The notes below the pieces were generated by a model. The model had not been told where the DNA came from, searched no databases, and saw only the letters and a program-made list of their open reading frames with translations. Positions 57,176 through 64,000 of a stretch of DNA of 64,000 nt are shown here, piece by piece; position 1 is the stretch's first letter, and every line of letters starts with the position of its first letter. The position numbers were made by a program, and so were the translations under genes. Origin of the DNA: Sphingomonas sp. BGYR3 (GTDB taxonomy: Bacteria > Pseudomonadota > Alphaproteobacteria > Sphingomonadales > Sphingomonadaceae); the NCBI RefSeq assembly GCF_025153455.1, contig NZ_JANZNT010000002.1, forward strand, positions 372,001 through 436,000. Direction: 5' to 3'.

Positions 57176-58611
57176 GCGGTACGGTGCTGGTCGTCGACGA
57201 TGACGCCGCGATCCGCATGGTGGTGTCGCAATCGCTGAAACGGGCGGGGCACGAAGTACAGGCGGTGGCATCGCTGGCCGAAATGCGCGCGGCTTTGGCC
57301 CGGCGGCGGCCCGATGTGCTGCTGACCGATGTGGTCCTGCCCGATGGCGACGGGATCGAAATGGCGGCCGCGATGCGGGCAGAGGTGCCGGACCTGCCGA
57401 TCATCGTCTTTTCGGCACAGAACACGCTGTCCACTGCCGTCCGCGCGAACGAGGCGGGGGCATTCGACTATCTGCCCAAACCGTTCGACCTCGATCAGCT
57501 GTCGGCCACCATCGCCAGCGCGCTGGCGCGGGGCGAGCGGGCGGCCGCCGATCCGCTGGACGATGCCGACCGCGCCCTGCCGCTGATCGGCCGCTCTGCC
57601 GCGATGCAGGAGGTGTACCGGGTGATCGCCCGCGTCGTCGCCAACGATCTGACCGTGCTGGTCACCGGCGAAAGCGGGACGGGCAAGGAACTGGTGGCCC
57701 GCGCGATCCACGATCTTGGCCCGCGCCGCCGTTCGCCCTTTGTCGCGATCAACGTCGCCGCCATCCCGCGCGATTTGATTGAGGCGGAGCTGTTCGGCCA
57801 TGAACGCGGCGCCTTTACCGGGGCACAGGCGCGTCAGGCGGGCCGGTTCGAACAGGCGGCGGGCGGCACGCTGTTCCTCGACGAAATCGGCGACATGCCG
57901 ATGGAGGCGCAGACGCGGCTGCTGCGCGTGCTGCAACAGGGCGAATTCACCACGGTCGGCGGCTCCCGCCTGATCCGTGCCGATGTCCGCATCGTCGCGG
58001 CAACGAACAAGGATCTGGCGCAACAGGTCGCCGCCGGTCAGTTCCGCGAGGATCTGTTCTACCGGCTCAACGTCGTGCCGATCGCCATGCCGCCGTTGCG
58101 CGAACGGCGACAGGATGTGCCGTTGCTCGCCCGCCATTTCCTCGATCGCGCCGCCGATGCCGGGCTGCCGCACAAGCGGCTGGGGGAAGAGGCGCTGCGG
58201 CTGCTGGAGGCGCATGACTGGCCGGGCAATGTGCGCGAACTGGAAAACCTGATGCGCCGCCTCGCCGCGCTCGGCCGGGACGATGTGATCGGCGTTTCGG
58301 ATCTTCAGGCTGCATTCGGCGATGCCCCGGCCCAGATGCCGCCGGTCACCGATGCCGGGGTGGATCATGCCGTGCTTGGCTGGCTCGACCGGCTGGCGAT
58401 GGAAAACCCCGCCGCGCTTCAGGACGGCAGCCTCTATGACCGGCTGATCGCCGCCGTCGAGCGCCCGCTGTTTCAGGCGATCCTGGCCCGTACCGGCCAG
58501 AACCAGGTCCGCGCCGCCCGCGTCCTCGGCATCAACCGCAACACGCTGCGCAAACGGCTGGATCAGATCGGCCTCGATCCGGTGCAGGACCGAAAGGCCG
58601 GCCGGGACTGA
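57172..58611 (+). CDS. ntrC: nitrogen regulation response regulator NtrC
   Basis: A 479-residue sigma-54 activator: receiver (about 1-120, phospho-Asp in LLTDVVLPDGDG), AAA+ domain with Walker A GESGTGKE, an intact GAFTGA loop in HERGAFTGAQ, Walker B LFLDEIGDMP, and a C-terminal Fis-type HTH (RAARVLGINRNTLRKRL). It is able to contact sigma-54. It controls nitrogen assimilation genes and probably its own operon. Confidence 0.95.
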   Translation: MSGTVLVVDDDAAIRMVVSQSLKRAGHEVQAVASLAEMRAALARRRPDVLLTDVVLPDGDGIEMAAAMRAEVPDLPIIVFSAQNTLSTAVRANEAGAFDYLPKPFDLDQLSATIASALARGERAAADPLDDADRALPLIGRSAAMQEVYRVIARVVANDLTVLVTGESGTGKELVARAIHDLGPRRRSPFVAINVAAIPRDLIEAELFGHERGAFTGAQARQAGRFEQAAGGTLFLDEIGDMPMEAQTRLLRVLQQGEFTTVGGSRLIRADVRIVAATNKDLAQQVAAGQFREDLFYRLNVVPIAMPPLRERRQDVPLLARHFLDRAADAGLPHKRLGEEALRLLEAHDWPGNVRELENLMRRLAALGRDDVIGVSDLQAAFGDAPAQMPPVTDAGVDHAVLGWLDRLAMENPAALQDGSLYDRLIAAVERPLFQAILARTGQNQVRAARVLGINRNTLRKRLDQIGLDPVQDRKAGRD

Positions 58612-58701
58612 TCGCCCGCCCCATCCCGCCGGGGTGAGACGCCGCCTTTCGCGGCAAATACTGTGTTTTCTCTGCCACGATCCTGTTGTAGCAATGTCAC
58701 G

Positions 58702-60933
58702 ATGGCGGATTCCGGCGTGATCGCTGAACCTCAAAAGACGCGTTTCGGGCGGGCCGTGACGCCGCTCATCGAATATGGCGTGCTCGCCGCCGCGCTGGCC
58801 ATGGTTGGCGTCACCTATGCCGTCGTCCGCCGCGGTACGCCGGAGGCGCTGCTTTCCCCGTCGGTCGTTGCGCTGCTGCTGGTTGCCAACCTGATCCCGT
58901 GGATGGCGCTGCTGGTGCTGCTCGGGCGCCGGGTGGCGCGCAGCCGTGCCGCGCGTTCGCCGATCGGTGGTTCGGGGCGGCTTCACGTCCGCCTCGTCGC
59001 GCTGTTTTCGGTACTGGCCAGCGTGCCGATGCTGTTCGTGACGGTCTTTGCCTCGCTCCTGTTCCAGTATGGCGTCGAATTCTGGTACTCCGATCGCGCC
59101 CGCGACATGATTGAACGCGCCGCCAGCCTGGCGAACGACAGCTATGTCGAAATGACCCGCTGGGTGGACCGCGAAAACATTGCGCTGGCCAAGGATATCG
59201 CGAACGTCCTGTCCAGCGGCTACGGGTTCGACACGCCCGAATTCGTGACCATCTTCGGCCAAAGCGTCCTTCAGCGCAGCCTTGCCGAATCCATCGTGTT
59301 CAGCGTGTCGCCCCAGGGCGAAATCCTGACCTTTGCCCTGCTCGACCCATACGAACGCGGCCTTGCCGGCAACATCCGGCTAGAGGATGTCCGTGAGATT
59401 CAGGCGGGCAAGCCCAGCATCGTTCGGGTCAGCGGGGAACGGGTGGATTCGCTCGCGCCGGTACCCGGCACGCCCTATTTCGTTGCCTCTGGCCGCGTGG
59501 TCGGCGCACGCGAACTGATGGCCCGCAAACAGCGGGCCGAGGCGGCGGTTGCCGATTATCGCGCCCTGCGAAAACGGTCGCGCGATCTTCAGCTCAATTT
59601 CAACCTTGCGCTGATCGGCGTGTCGCTGCTGATCGTCGGGCTTGCCGTGTTCGTGGCGCTTGCCGTGGCTGACCGGCTCGTCCGGCCGGTGGGGGCGCTG
59701 GTCGATGCGGCGGGCCGGATCGCGGGCGGCGATCTGGATGCCCGGGTCGCGGATGTGCGTTCCGACGACGAAATCGGCACGCTGGCCAATGCGTTCAATC
59801 AGATGACGGGCCGGCTTCAGGAACAGACCAACGCACTGGTCACGGCCAATGCCGAACTGGAATCGCGCCGCGCCCTGATCGAGGCGGTGATGTCCGGGGT
59901 CAGTGCGGGCATCGTGTCGATCGACGAGCATCGCCATGTCCGCCTGCTCAATGCCTCGGCCCAGAACCTGCTGCGCACCGATGCGGCGACCGCCATCGGC
60001 CAGCCGCTGGCCGGCATCGCGCCGGAACTCGACCGGCTGGTGGCAGAGGGCGCGCGCGACGGCGTGGCTCAGATCGTGGCGGCGGGCGAGGCGCGGACGC
60101 TGGCGGTCAAGATCACCCGGGACGAGGATGGCCGCGTCCTCACTTTCGACGACATCACGCAGCAACTGCTGGATCAGCGCCGCGCCGCCTGGTCCGACGT
60201 CGCCCGGCGCATCGCGCATGAAATCAAGAACCCGCTGACCCCCATTCAGCTGGCTGCCGAACGCCTGCAACGCCGCTATGGCCGGCAACTGGCGGAGGAT
60301 GACGGCGTGTTCGGCCGCCTGACCGAAACCATCGTGCGGCAGGTCGGCGACCTGCGCCGCATGGTGGACGAGTTTTCCTCCTTTGCCCGGATGCCGAAAC
60401 CCGTGTTCCGGGACGAGGCGCTGGTCGATATCGCGCGCCAGGCGGTGTTCCTGCACGAGGTGGCGCATGGCGAGATCGCGTTTTCCATCGACGCGGCCGA
60501 TCCCGCCGCCACGCTGGTCTGCGACCGGCGTCAGCTGGGTCAGGCGCTGACCAACATCGTCAAGAACGCGGTCGAAGCGATCGAGGCGCGGCCCGACGAT
60601 GCACCCCCGGGCCGCATCGCGGTGACCATCGCCCATCCCGATGACGCGGTCGAAATCACCGTCAGCGACAATGGCGTCGGCCTGCCGGTGGAGCGGGACC
60701 GGATCATCGAACCGTACATGACCACCCGCGCGCGCGGCACCGGCCTTGGCCTCGCCATCGTGAAAAAGATCGTGGAGGAGCATTTCGGCACCATGGCCTT
60801 TGCCGACAATCCCGGCGGGGGCACCATCGTCAATCTTCGGTTCGATCCTCAGTTGCTGGCCGGGCTGGCGGGCGAAGAACCGGGCAACGCGACCGAGGAC
60901 CCCTCGCCGCGGCTCACTCGAACAGGCGCTTAG
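58702..60933 (+). CDS. ntrY: nitrogen regulation sensor kinase NtrY
   Basis: A 743-residue membrane kinase. Two helices near residues 20-70, another at about 85-110, a periplasmic sensing part, a helix at about 300, HAMP (DRLVRPVGALVDAAGRIAGG), PAS, then H-box [20 protein letters not shown] and G-boxes DNGVGLP and GTGLGLAI. ATG 58702 removes a poorly conserved lead from GTG 58663. It pairs with NtrX encoded eight bases further on. Confidence 0.94.
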   Translation: MADSGVIAEPQKTRFGRAVTPLIEYGVLAAALAMVGVTYAVVRRGTPEALLSPSVVALLLVANLIPWMALLVLLGRRVARSRAARSPIGGSGRLHVRLVALFSVLASVPMLFVTVFASLLFQYGVEFWYSDRARDMIERAASLANDSYVEMTRWVDRENIALAKDIANVLSSGYGFDTPEFVTIFGQSVLQRSLAESIVFSVSPQGEILTFALLDPYERGLAGNIRLEDVREIQAGKPSIVRVSGERVDSLAPVPGTPYFVASGRVVGARELMARKQRAEAAVADYRALRKRSRDLQLNFNLALIGVSLLIVGLAVFVALAVADRLVRPVGALVDAAGRIAGGDLDARVADVRSDDEIGTLANAFNQMTGRLQEQTNALVTANAELESRRALIEAVMSGVSAGIVSIDEHRHVRLLNASAQNLLRTDAATAIGQPLAGIAPELDRLVAEGARDGVAQIVAAGEARTLAVKITRDEDGRVLTFDDITQQLLDQRRAAWSDVARRIAHEIKNPLTPIQLAAERLQRRYGRQLAEDDGVFGRLTETIVRQVGDLRRMVDEFSSFARMPKPVFRDEALVDIARQAVFLHEVAHGEIAFSIDAADPAATLVCDRRQLGQALTNIVKNAVEAIEARPDDAPPGRIAVTIAHPDDAVEITVSDNGVGLPVERDRIIEPYMTTRARGTGLGLAIVKKIVEEHFGTMAFADNPGGGTIVNLRFDPQLLAGLAGEEPGNATEDPSPRLTRTGA

Positions 60934-60941
60934 GACACAAG

Positions 60942-62321
60942 ATGAAGCTTGATATTCTGGTTGTGGACGATGAGCGGGACATCCGCGAACTGGTCGCCGG
61001 CGTGCTGGAGGATGAGGGGTATGAAACGCGCGGTGCGGCGGACAGCGATGCCGCGCTGGACGCGATCGCCGCCCGCCGCCCCTCGCTCGTCCTGCTCGAT
61101 GTCTGGCTTCAGGGGTCGCGCCTCGACGGGCTTGAGCTGCTCGACGAACTCAAGCGGCGCGATCCGTCCATCCCCGTCCTCGTCATTTCCGGCCACGGCA
61201 ATCTCGACACCGCCGTCGCCGCGATCCGCCGGGGCGCATCCGATTTCATCGAAAAGCCGTTCGAGGCGGAACGCCTGCTCCTGCTCGTTCAGCGCGCCAC
61301 CGAAACCGAACGGCTGCGGCGCGAGGTTGCAACCCTGCGCGCCTCGATCGGCCGCGACGATGACCTGACCGGCACGTCCGCCGCCATCAACGGCGTGCGC
61401 GCGACGCTGAAGCGGGTCGCCTCGACCGGCAGCCGCGTGCTCATCTCCGGCGGCCCTGGCGTCGGCAAGGAAGTCGCCGCCCGCCTGCTGCACAGCTGGA
61501 GCCAGCGGGCAGAGGCGCCCTTCGTCGTCATCTCCGCTGCGCTGATGACGCCGGAACGGGTGGAGGAGGAGCTGTTCGGCGTCGAGGAAAACGGCCAGCT
61601 CGTCCGCCCCGGCCTGCTGGAACAGGCGCATGGCGGCACGCTGTTCCTGGACGAGATTGCCGACATGCCCGTCGCGACCCAGGCCCGCATCCTGCGCGTC
61701 CTGACGGATCAAAGCTTCACGCGCGTCGGCGGCCAGCGGCTGGTCAAGGTCGATGTGCGCGTCGTGTCCGCCACCGCCCGCGACCTGACCGAGGAGATTG
61801 CGGCCGGCCGGTTCCGGGAGGATCTGTATTACCGGCTCAACGTCGTGCCGGTGACCATCCCGGCGCTGTCCGACCGGCGAGAGGATATTCCGCCGCTGGT
61901 CGAACATTACACCGCCCATTATGCCAGCGAACGGCGCGTCGCCACGCCGCAGATCTCGCCCGACGCGATGGTCGCGCTGCAAAGCTATGACTGGCCCGGC
62001 AATGTGCGCCAGCTGCGCAACGTGGTCGAACGCACCATCATCCTGGCCCCCGGCAGCCGCGTCGCCCGCATCGACATCGACCTGTTGCCGCCAGAGGTGC
62101 TGCGCGGCCCGGACGAAGGCGACATGGGCATGGGCGCCGCAATGATGATGGGCACGCCGCTGCGCGAAGCGCGCGAGACGTTCGAACGCGAATATCTCCG
62201 TGTCCAGATCCGCCGCTTCTCCGGCAACATCTCCCGCACCGCCAGCTTCATCGGCATGGAACGCTCCGCCCTCCACCGGAAGCTGAAACTGCTCGGCATC
62301 GCCGAAACGCGGGAGGATTAG
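60942..62321 (+). CDS. ntrX: response regulator NtrX, GAFTGA loop missing
   Basis: A 459-residue NtrC-like regulator: receiver with LLDVWLQGSRLDG, AAA+ domain with Walker A SGGPGVGKEVAA and Walker B LFLDEIADMP, and a C-terminal HTH (RTASFIGMERSALHRKLKLLG). Where NtrC has GAFTGA this protein reads ELFGVEENGQLVRPG, so it cannot use the normal sigma-54 loop. This loss is known for several alphaproteobacterial NtrX proteins, which then work with sigma-70 promoters or as repressors. Partner of NtrY; controls envelope, respiration or nitrogen genes in relatives. Confidence 0.94.
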   Translation: MKLDILVVDDERDIRELVAGVLEDEGYETRGAADSDAALDAIAARRPSLVLLDVWLQGSRLDGLELLDELKRRDPSIPVLVISGHGNLDTAVAAIRRGASDFIEKPFEAERLLLLVQRATETERLRREVATLRASIGRDDDLTGTSAAINGVRATLKRVASTGSRVLISGGPGVGKEVAARLLHSWSQRAEAPFVVISAALMTPERVEEELFGVEENGQLVRPGLLEQAHGGTLFLDEIADMPVATQARILRVLTDQSFTRVGGQRLVKVDVRVVSATARDLTEEIAAGRFREDLYYRLNVVPVTIPALSDRREDIPPLVEHYTAHYASERRVATPQISPDAMVALQSYDWPGNVRQLRNVVERTIILAPGSRVARIDIDLLPPEVLRGPDEGDMGMGAAMMMGTPLREARETFEREYLRVQIRRFSGNISRTASFIGMERSALHRKLKLLGIAETRED

Positions 62322-62343
62322 GGGGAGGGTTCGTCCGAAGTCA

Positions 62344-62362
62344 CCCCGGCCCTGTGCCGGGG
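62344..62362 (+). terminator. hairpin after ntrX
   Basis: CCCCGGC (62344-62350) pairs with GCCGGGG (62356-62362), loop CCTGT. It starts 23 bases after the ntrX stop. No T tract, so probably a partial terminator that separates ntrYX from hfq. Confidence 0.45.
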
Positions 62363-62400
62363 CAATGCGGCTGATCGCCCTCCGGACCGTACCACCCCCC

Positions 62401-62429
62401 TCGACGCACCCCTCACAACGCCCTACATT
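62401..62429 (+). promoter_or_regulatory. possible sigma-70-type hfq promoter
   Basis: TCGACG (62401-62406) and TACATT (62424-62429) with 17-base spacing match four of six bases in each consensus box. Transcription would start near 62436, giving a leader of about 80 bases for hfq. Confidence 0.3.
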
Positions 62430-62439
62430 CCGACGATCC

Positions 62440-62458
62440 GAACGCCGTGGGGGCGTTC
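62440..62458 (+). other. hairpin in the hfq leader
   Basis: GAACGCC (62440-62446) and GGCGTTC (62452-62458) form a perfect 7-bp stem around GTGGG. It would be near the 5' end of the hfq mRNA if the promoter above is right. Hfq controls its own leader in other bacteria, so it may be regulatory or stabilising. Confidence 0.35.
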
Positions 62459-62518
62459 GCAACCACGCCGGGCACCGGCGGAATGCGGGAACCACCGCCA
62501 AGAACAGAGGGCATGAAC

Positions 62519-63010
62519 ATGGCCGAAAAACAAAGCTCGCTTCAGGATCTGTTCCTGAACGCCCTTCGCAAATCGAAAACCCCTGTCACCATGTTCCTGG
62601 TCAAGGGCGTGAAGCTGCAGGGCATCGTCACCTGGTTCGACAATTTCTCGGTGCTGCTGCGCCGCGATGGTCAGTCGCAGCTGATCTACAAGCACGCGAT
62701 TTCCACGATCATGCCGTCGGCTCAGGTCGATATGGCCCCGATCGTTGCTCAGGTGAATGAACAGCATCAGCGTAACCAGCTGCTTCAGGAAATCTTTCTG
62801 AACGCGGTGCGCAAGCAACAGGAACACGTCACCATGTTCCTGGTCAACGGCGTGATGCTTCAGGGCAATATTGCCGCGTTCGACCTGTTCTGCATGTTGC
62901 TGCAGCGCGACGGTCTGTCGCAGCTCGTCTACAAGCACGCCGTGTCGACCATCCAGCCGGCCAATCCGCTGAACCTGGCCGAGGAACAGGCCAGCGGGGA
63001 CGACGCATGA
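62519..63010 (+). CDS. hfq: Hfq RNA chaperone with two tandem Sm domains
   Basis: A 163-residue Hfq, twice the usual core. Sm domain 1 is residues 5-66 ([17 protein letters not shown] at 57-63), domain 2 is residues 86-147 ([17 protein letters not shown] at 138-144), joined by a 19-residue linker, with a short acidic tail. Both keep the YKHA RNA-binding motif. Hfq pairs small RNAs with mRNAs and normally forms a hexamer of single domains; a two-domain chain would close the ring with three subunits. ATG 62519 has AGAGG eight bases upstream. Two-Sm Hfq is known from Zymomonas mobilis, also a sphingomonad relative. Confidence 0.95.
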   Translation: MAEKQSSLQDLFLNALRKSKTPVTMFLVKGVKLQGIVTWFDNFSVLLRRDGQSQLIYKHAISTIMPSAQVDMAPIVAQVNEQHQRNQLLQEIFLNAVRKQQEHVTMFLVNGVMLQGNIAAFDLFCMLLQRDGLSQLVYKHAVSTIQPANPLNLAEEQASGDDA

Positions 63011-63020
63011 GGATGGCGGC

Positions 63021-64000
63021 TTGACCACCGGATTTGAGCGGGACGTCGCGGAATTTGCCCGCGGCGCCCGCGCGATCGTCGTCCTGCCTGATCAGGGCGG
63101 GTCGGCGCGCGACAATGACGCCCGGCTTGAGGAAACGGCCGGCCTTGCCATGGCAATCGGGATCGAGGTGGTCGATCGCGTTGGCTTTCGCGTGCGCGGT
63201 GCCCGCCCGGCCACGCTGATCGGCACGGGTCAGGTGGAACAGCTGGCCGAACGGGTCGCGCTGCTTGAGGGCGAACTGGCGGTGTTCGACGCCGCGCTGA
63301 CCCCGGTTCAGCAGCGCAATCTGGAAACCGCGCTGAAGTGCAAGGTGATCGACCGCACCGGCCTGATCCTCGAAATCTTCGGCGAACGCGCCCGCACGGC
63401 AGAGGGGCGGCTTCAGGTCGAACTGGCGCACCTGGATTATCAGGCCGGGCGGCTGGTGCGCAGCTGGACCCACCTTGAGCGGCAGCGCGGCGGCTTCGGC
63501 TTTCTCGGCGGTCCCGGCGAAACGCAGATCGAGGCGGACCGCCGCCTGATCCGCGACCGCATGGCCCGCCTGCGCCGGGAGCTTGAGGGCGTGACCCGCA
63601 CCCGCACGCTCCACCGCGAACGGCGGCAACGCGCGCCCTGGCCGGTGATTGCGCTGGTCGGCTATACCAATGCGGGCAAATCCACGCTGTTCAACCGGCT
63701 GACCGGGGCGGACGTGATGGCCGAAAACCTGCTGTTTGCGACGCTCGATCCGACGCTGCGTCAGATCGCGCTGCCCGGCATCGACAAGGCGATCCTGTCC
63801 GACACGGTCGGCTTTGTCAGCGATCTGCCGACCCAGCTTGTCGCCGCATTCCGCGCGACGCTGGAGGAGGTGATCGCCGCCGATCTCCTGATCCATGTTC
63901 GCGACATCGCGCACCCGGACAGCGATGCGCAGGCCGCCGATGTCGAGGGCGTGCTGCGCGACCTTGGCGTGGCAGAGGAAACCCCCCGGATCGAGGCGTG
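63021..64000 (+). CDS. hflX: GTPase HflX, 3' end outside window
   Basis: The visible 326 codons encode HflX, a ribosome-associated GTPase that splits stalled ribosomes. The N-terminal HflX domain includes QRNLETALKCKVIDRTGLI-like sequence and a Gly-rich linker RQRGGFGFLGGPGETQIE, then G1 GYTNAGKSTLF and G3 DTVGFVSDLP. There is no ATG; TTG 63021 with AGGATGG five bases upstream is the best start. It follows hfq by 10 bases in the classic hfq-hflX order. The frame is still open at base 64000. Confidence 0.93.
   Translation, partial: MTTGFERDVAEFARGARAIVVLPDQGGSARDNDARLEETAGLAMAIGIEVVDRVGFRVRGARPATLIGTGQVEQLAERVALLEGELAVFDAALTPVQQRNLETALKCKVIDRTGLILEIFGERARTAEGRLQVELAHLDYQAGRLVRSWTHLERQRGGFGFLGGPGETQIEADRRLIRDRMARLRRELEGVTRTRTLHRERRQRAPWPVIALVGYTNAGKSTLFNRLTGADVMAENLLFATLDPTLRQIALPGIDKAILSDTVGFVSDLPTQLVAAFRATLEEVIAADLLIHVRDIAHPDSDAQAADVEGVLRDLGVAEETPRIEA

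Overview
The window is GC-rich, densely coding alphaproteobacterial DNA that fits the Sphingomonadaceae (Sphingomonas, Sphingobium or Novosphingobium type). The evidence is the protocatechuate 4,5-cleavage (lig) pathway, large TonB-dependent receptors, an IspDF fusion, the block dusB-ntrB-ntrC-ntrY-ntrX-hfq-hflX, and an Hfq with two Sm domains in one chain. I found no insertion sequence, phage gene, CRISPR array, rRNA or tRNA.

Bases 1-9.4 kb hold two esterases, a DUF3237 protein, a lipoprotein beta-propeller, an MFS transporter, a TonB-dependent receptor and a shikimate/quinate dehydrogenase homologue. Together they look like an uptake and hydrolysis module for a plant ester; a hydroxycinnamoyl-quinate is my inference.

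Bases 9.4-28.2 kb are a nearly complete lignin-aromatic pathway. On the minus strand, vdh-ferB-ferA and a PcaK-type transporter take ferulate to vanillate; ferC (MarR) is divergent. A VanA-like Rieske oxygenase would demethylate vanillate, and pobA with its AraC regulator makes protocatechuate from 4-hydroxybenzoate. LigAB, LigC, LigI, LigU, LigJ and LigK then convert protocatechuate to pyruvate and oxaloacetate, under a LysR regulator that carries two winged-helix domains. No vanillate demethylase reductase is present.

Bases 28.3-31.5 kb carry a membrane protein, a DUF1826 gene behind a near-perfect Zur-type palindrome, and formate-tetrahydrofolate ligase, which could use one-carbon units from O-demethylation.

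Bases 31.6-48.2 kb form a pectin-utilisation locus: pectin methylesterase, rhamnogalacturonan acetylesterase-like SGNH protein, PL10 and PL1 lyases, GH43, a 1153-residue TonB-dependent receptor, a carboxylesterase, KduD, an RpiB-family isomerase probably standing in for KduI, a LacI regulator, a hydratase-like protein and a hexuronate-type MFS carrier. Five intergenic copies of the 10-mer TGACACCGGT tie the locus into one LacI-type regulon.

Bases 48.2-64 kb are mostly housekeeping: PPK2, a PhzF-like protein, carbonic anhydrase, LipA, a COQ10-like protein, CinA, IspDF, one less GC-rich orphan gene, then dusB-ntrBC-ntrYX-hfq-hflX. The window ends inside hflX.
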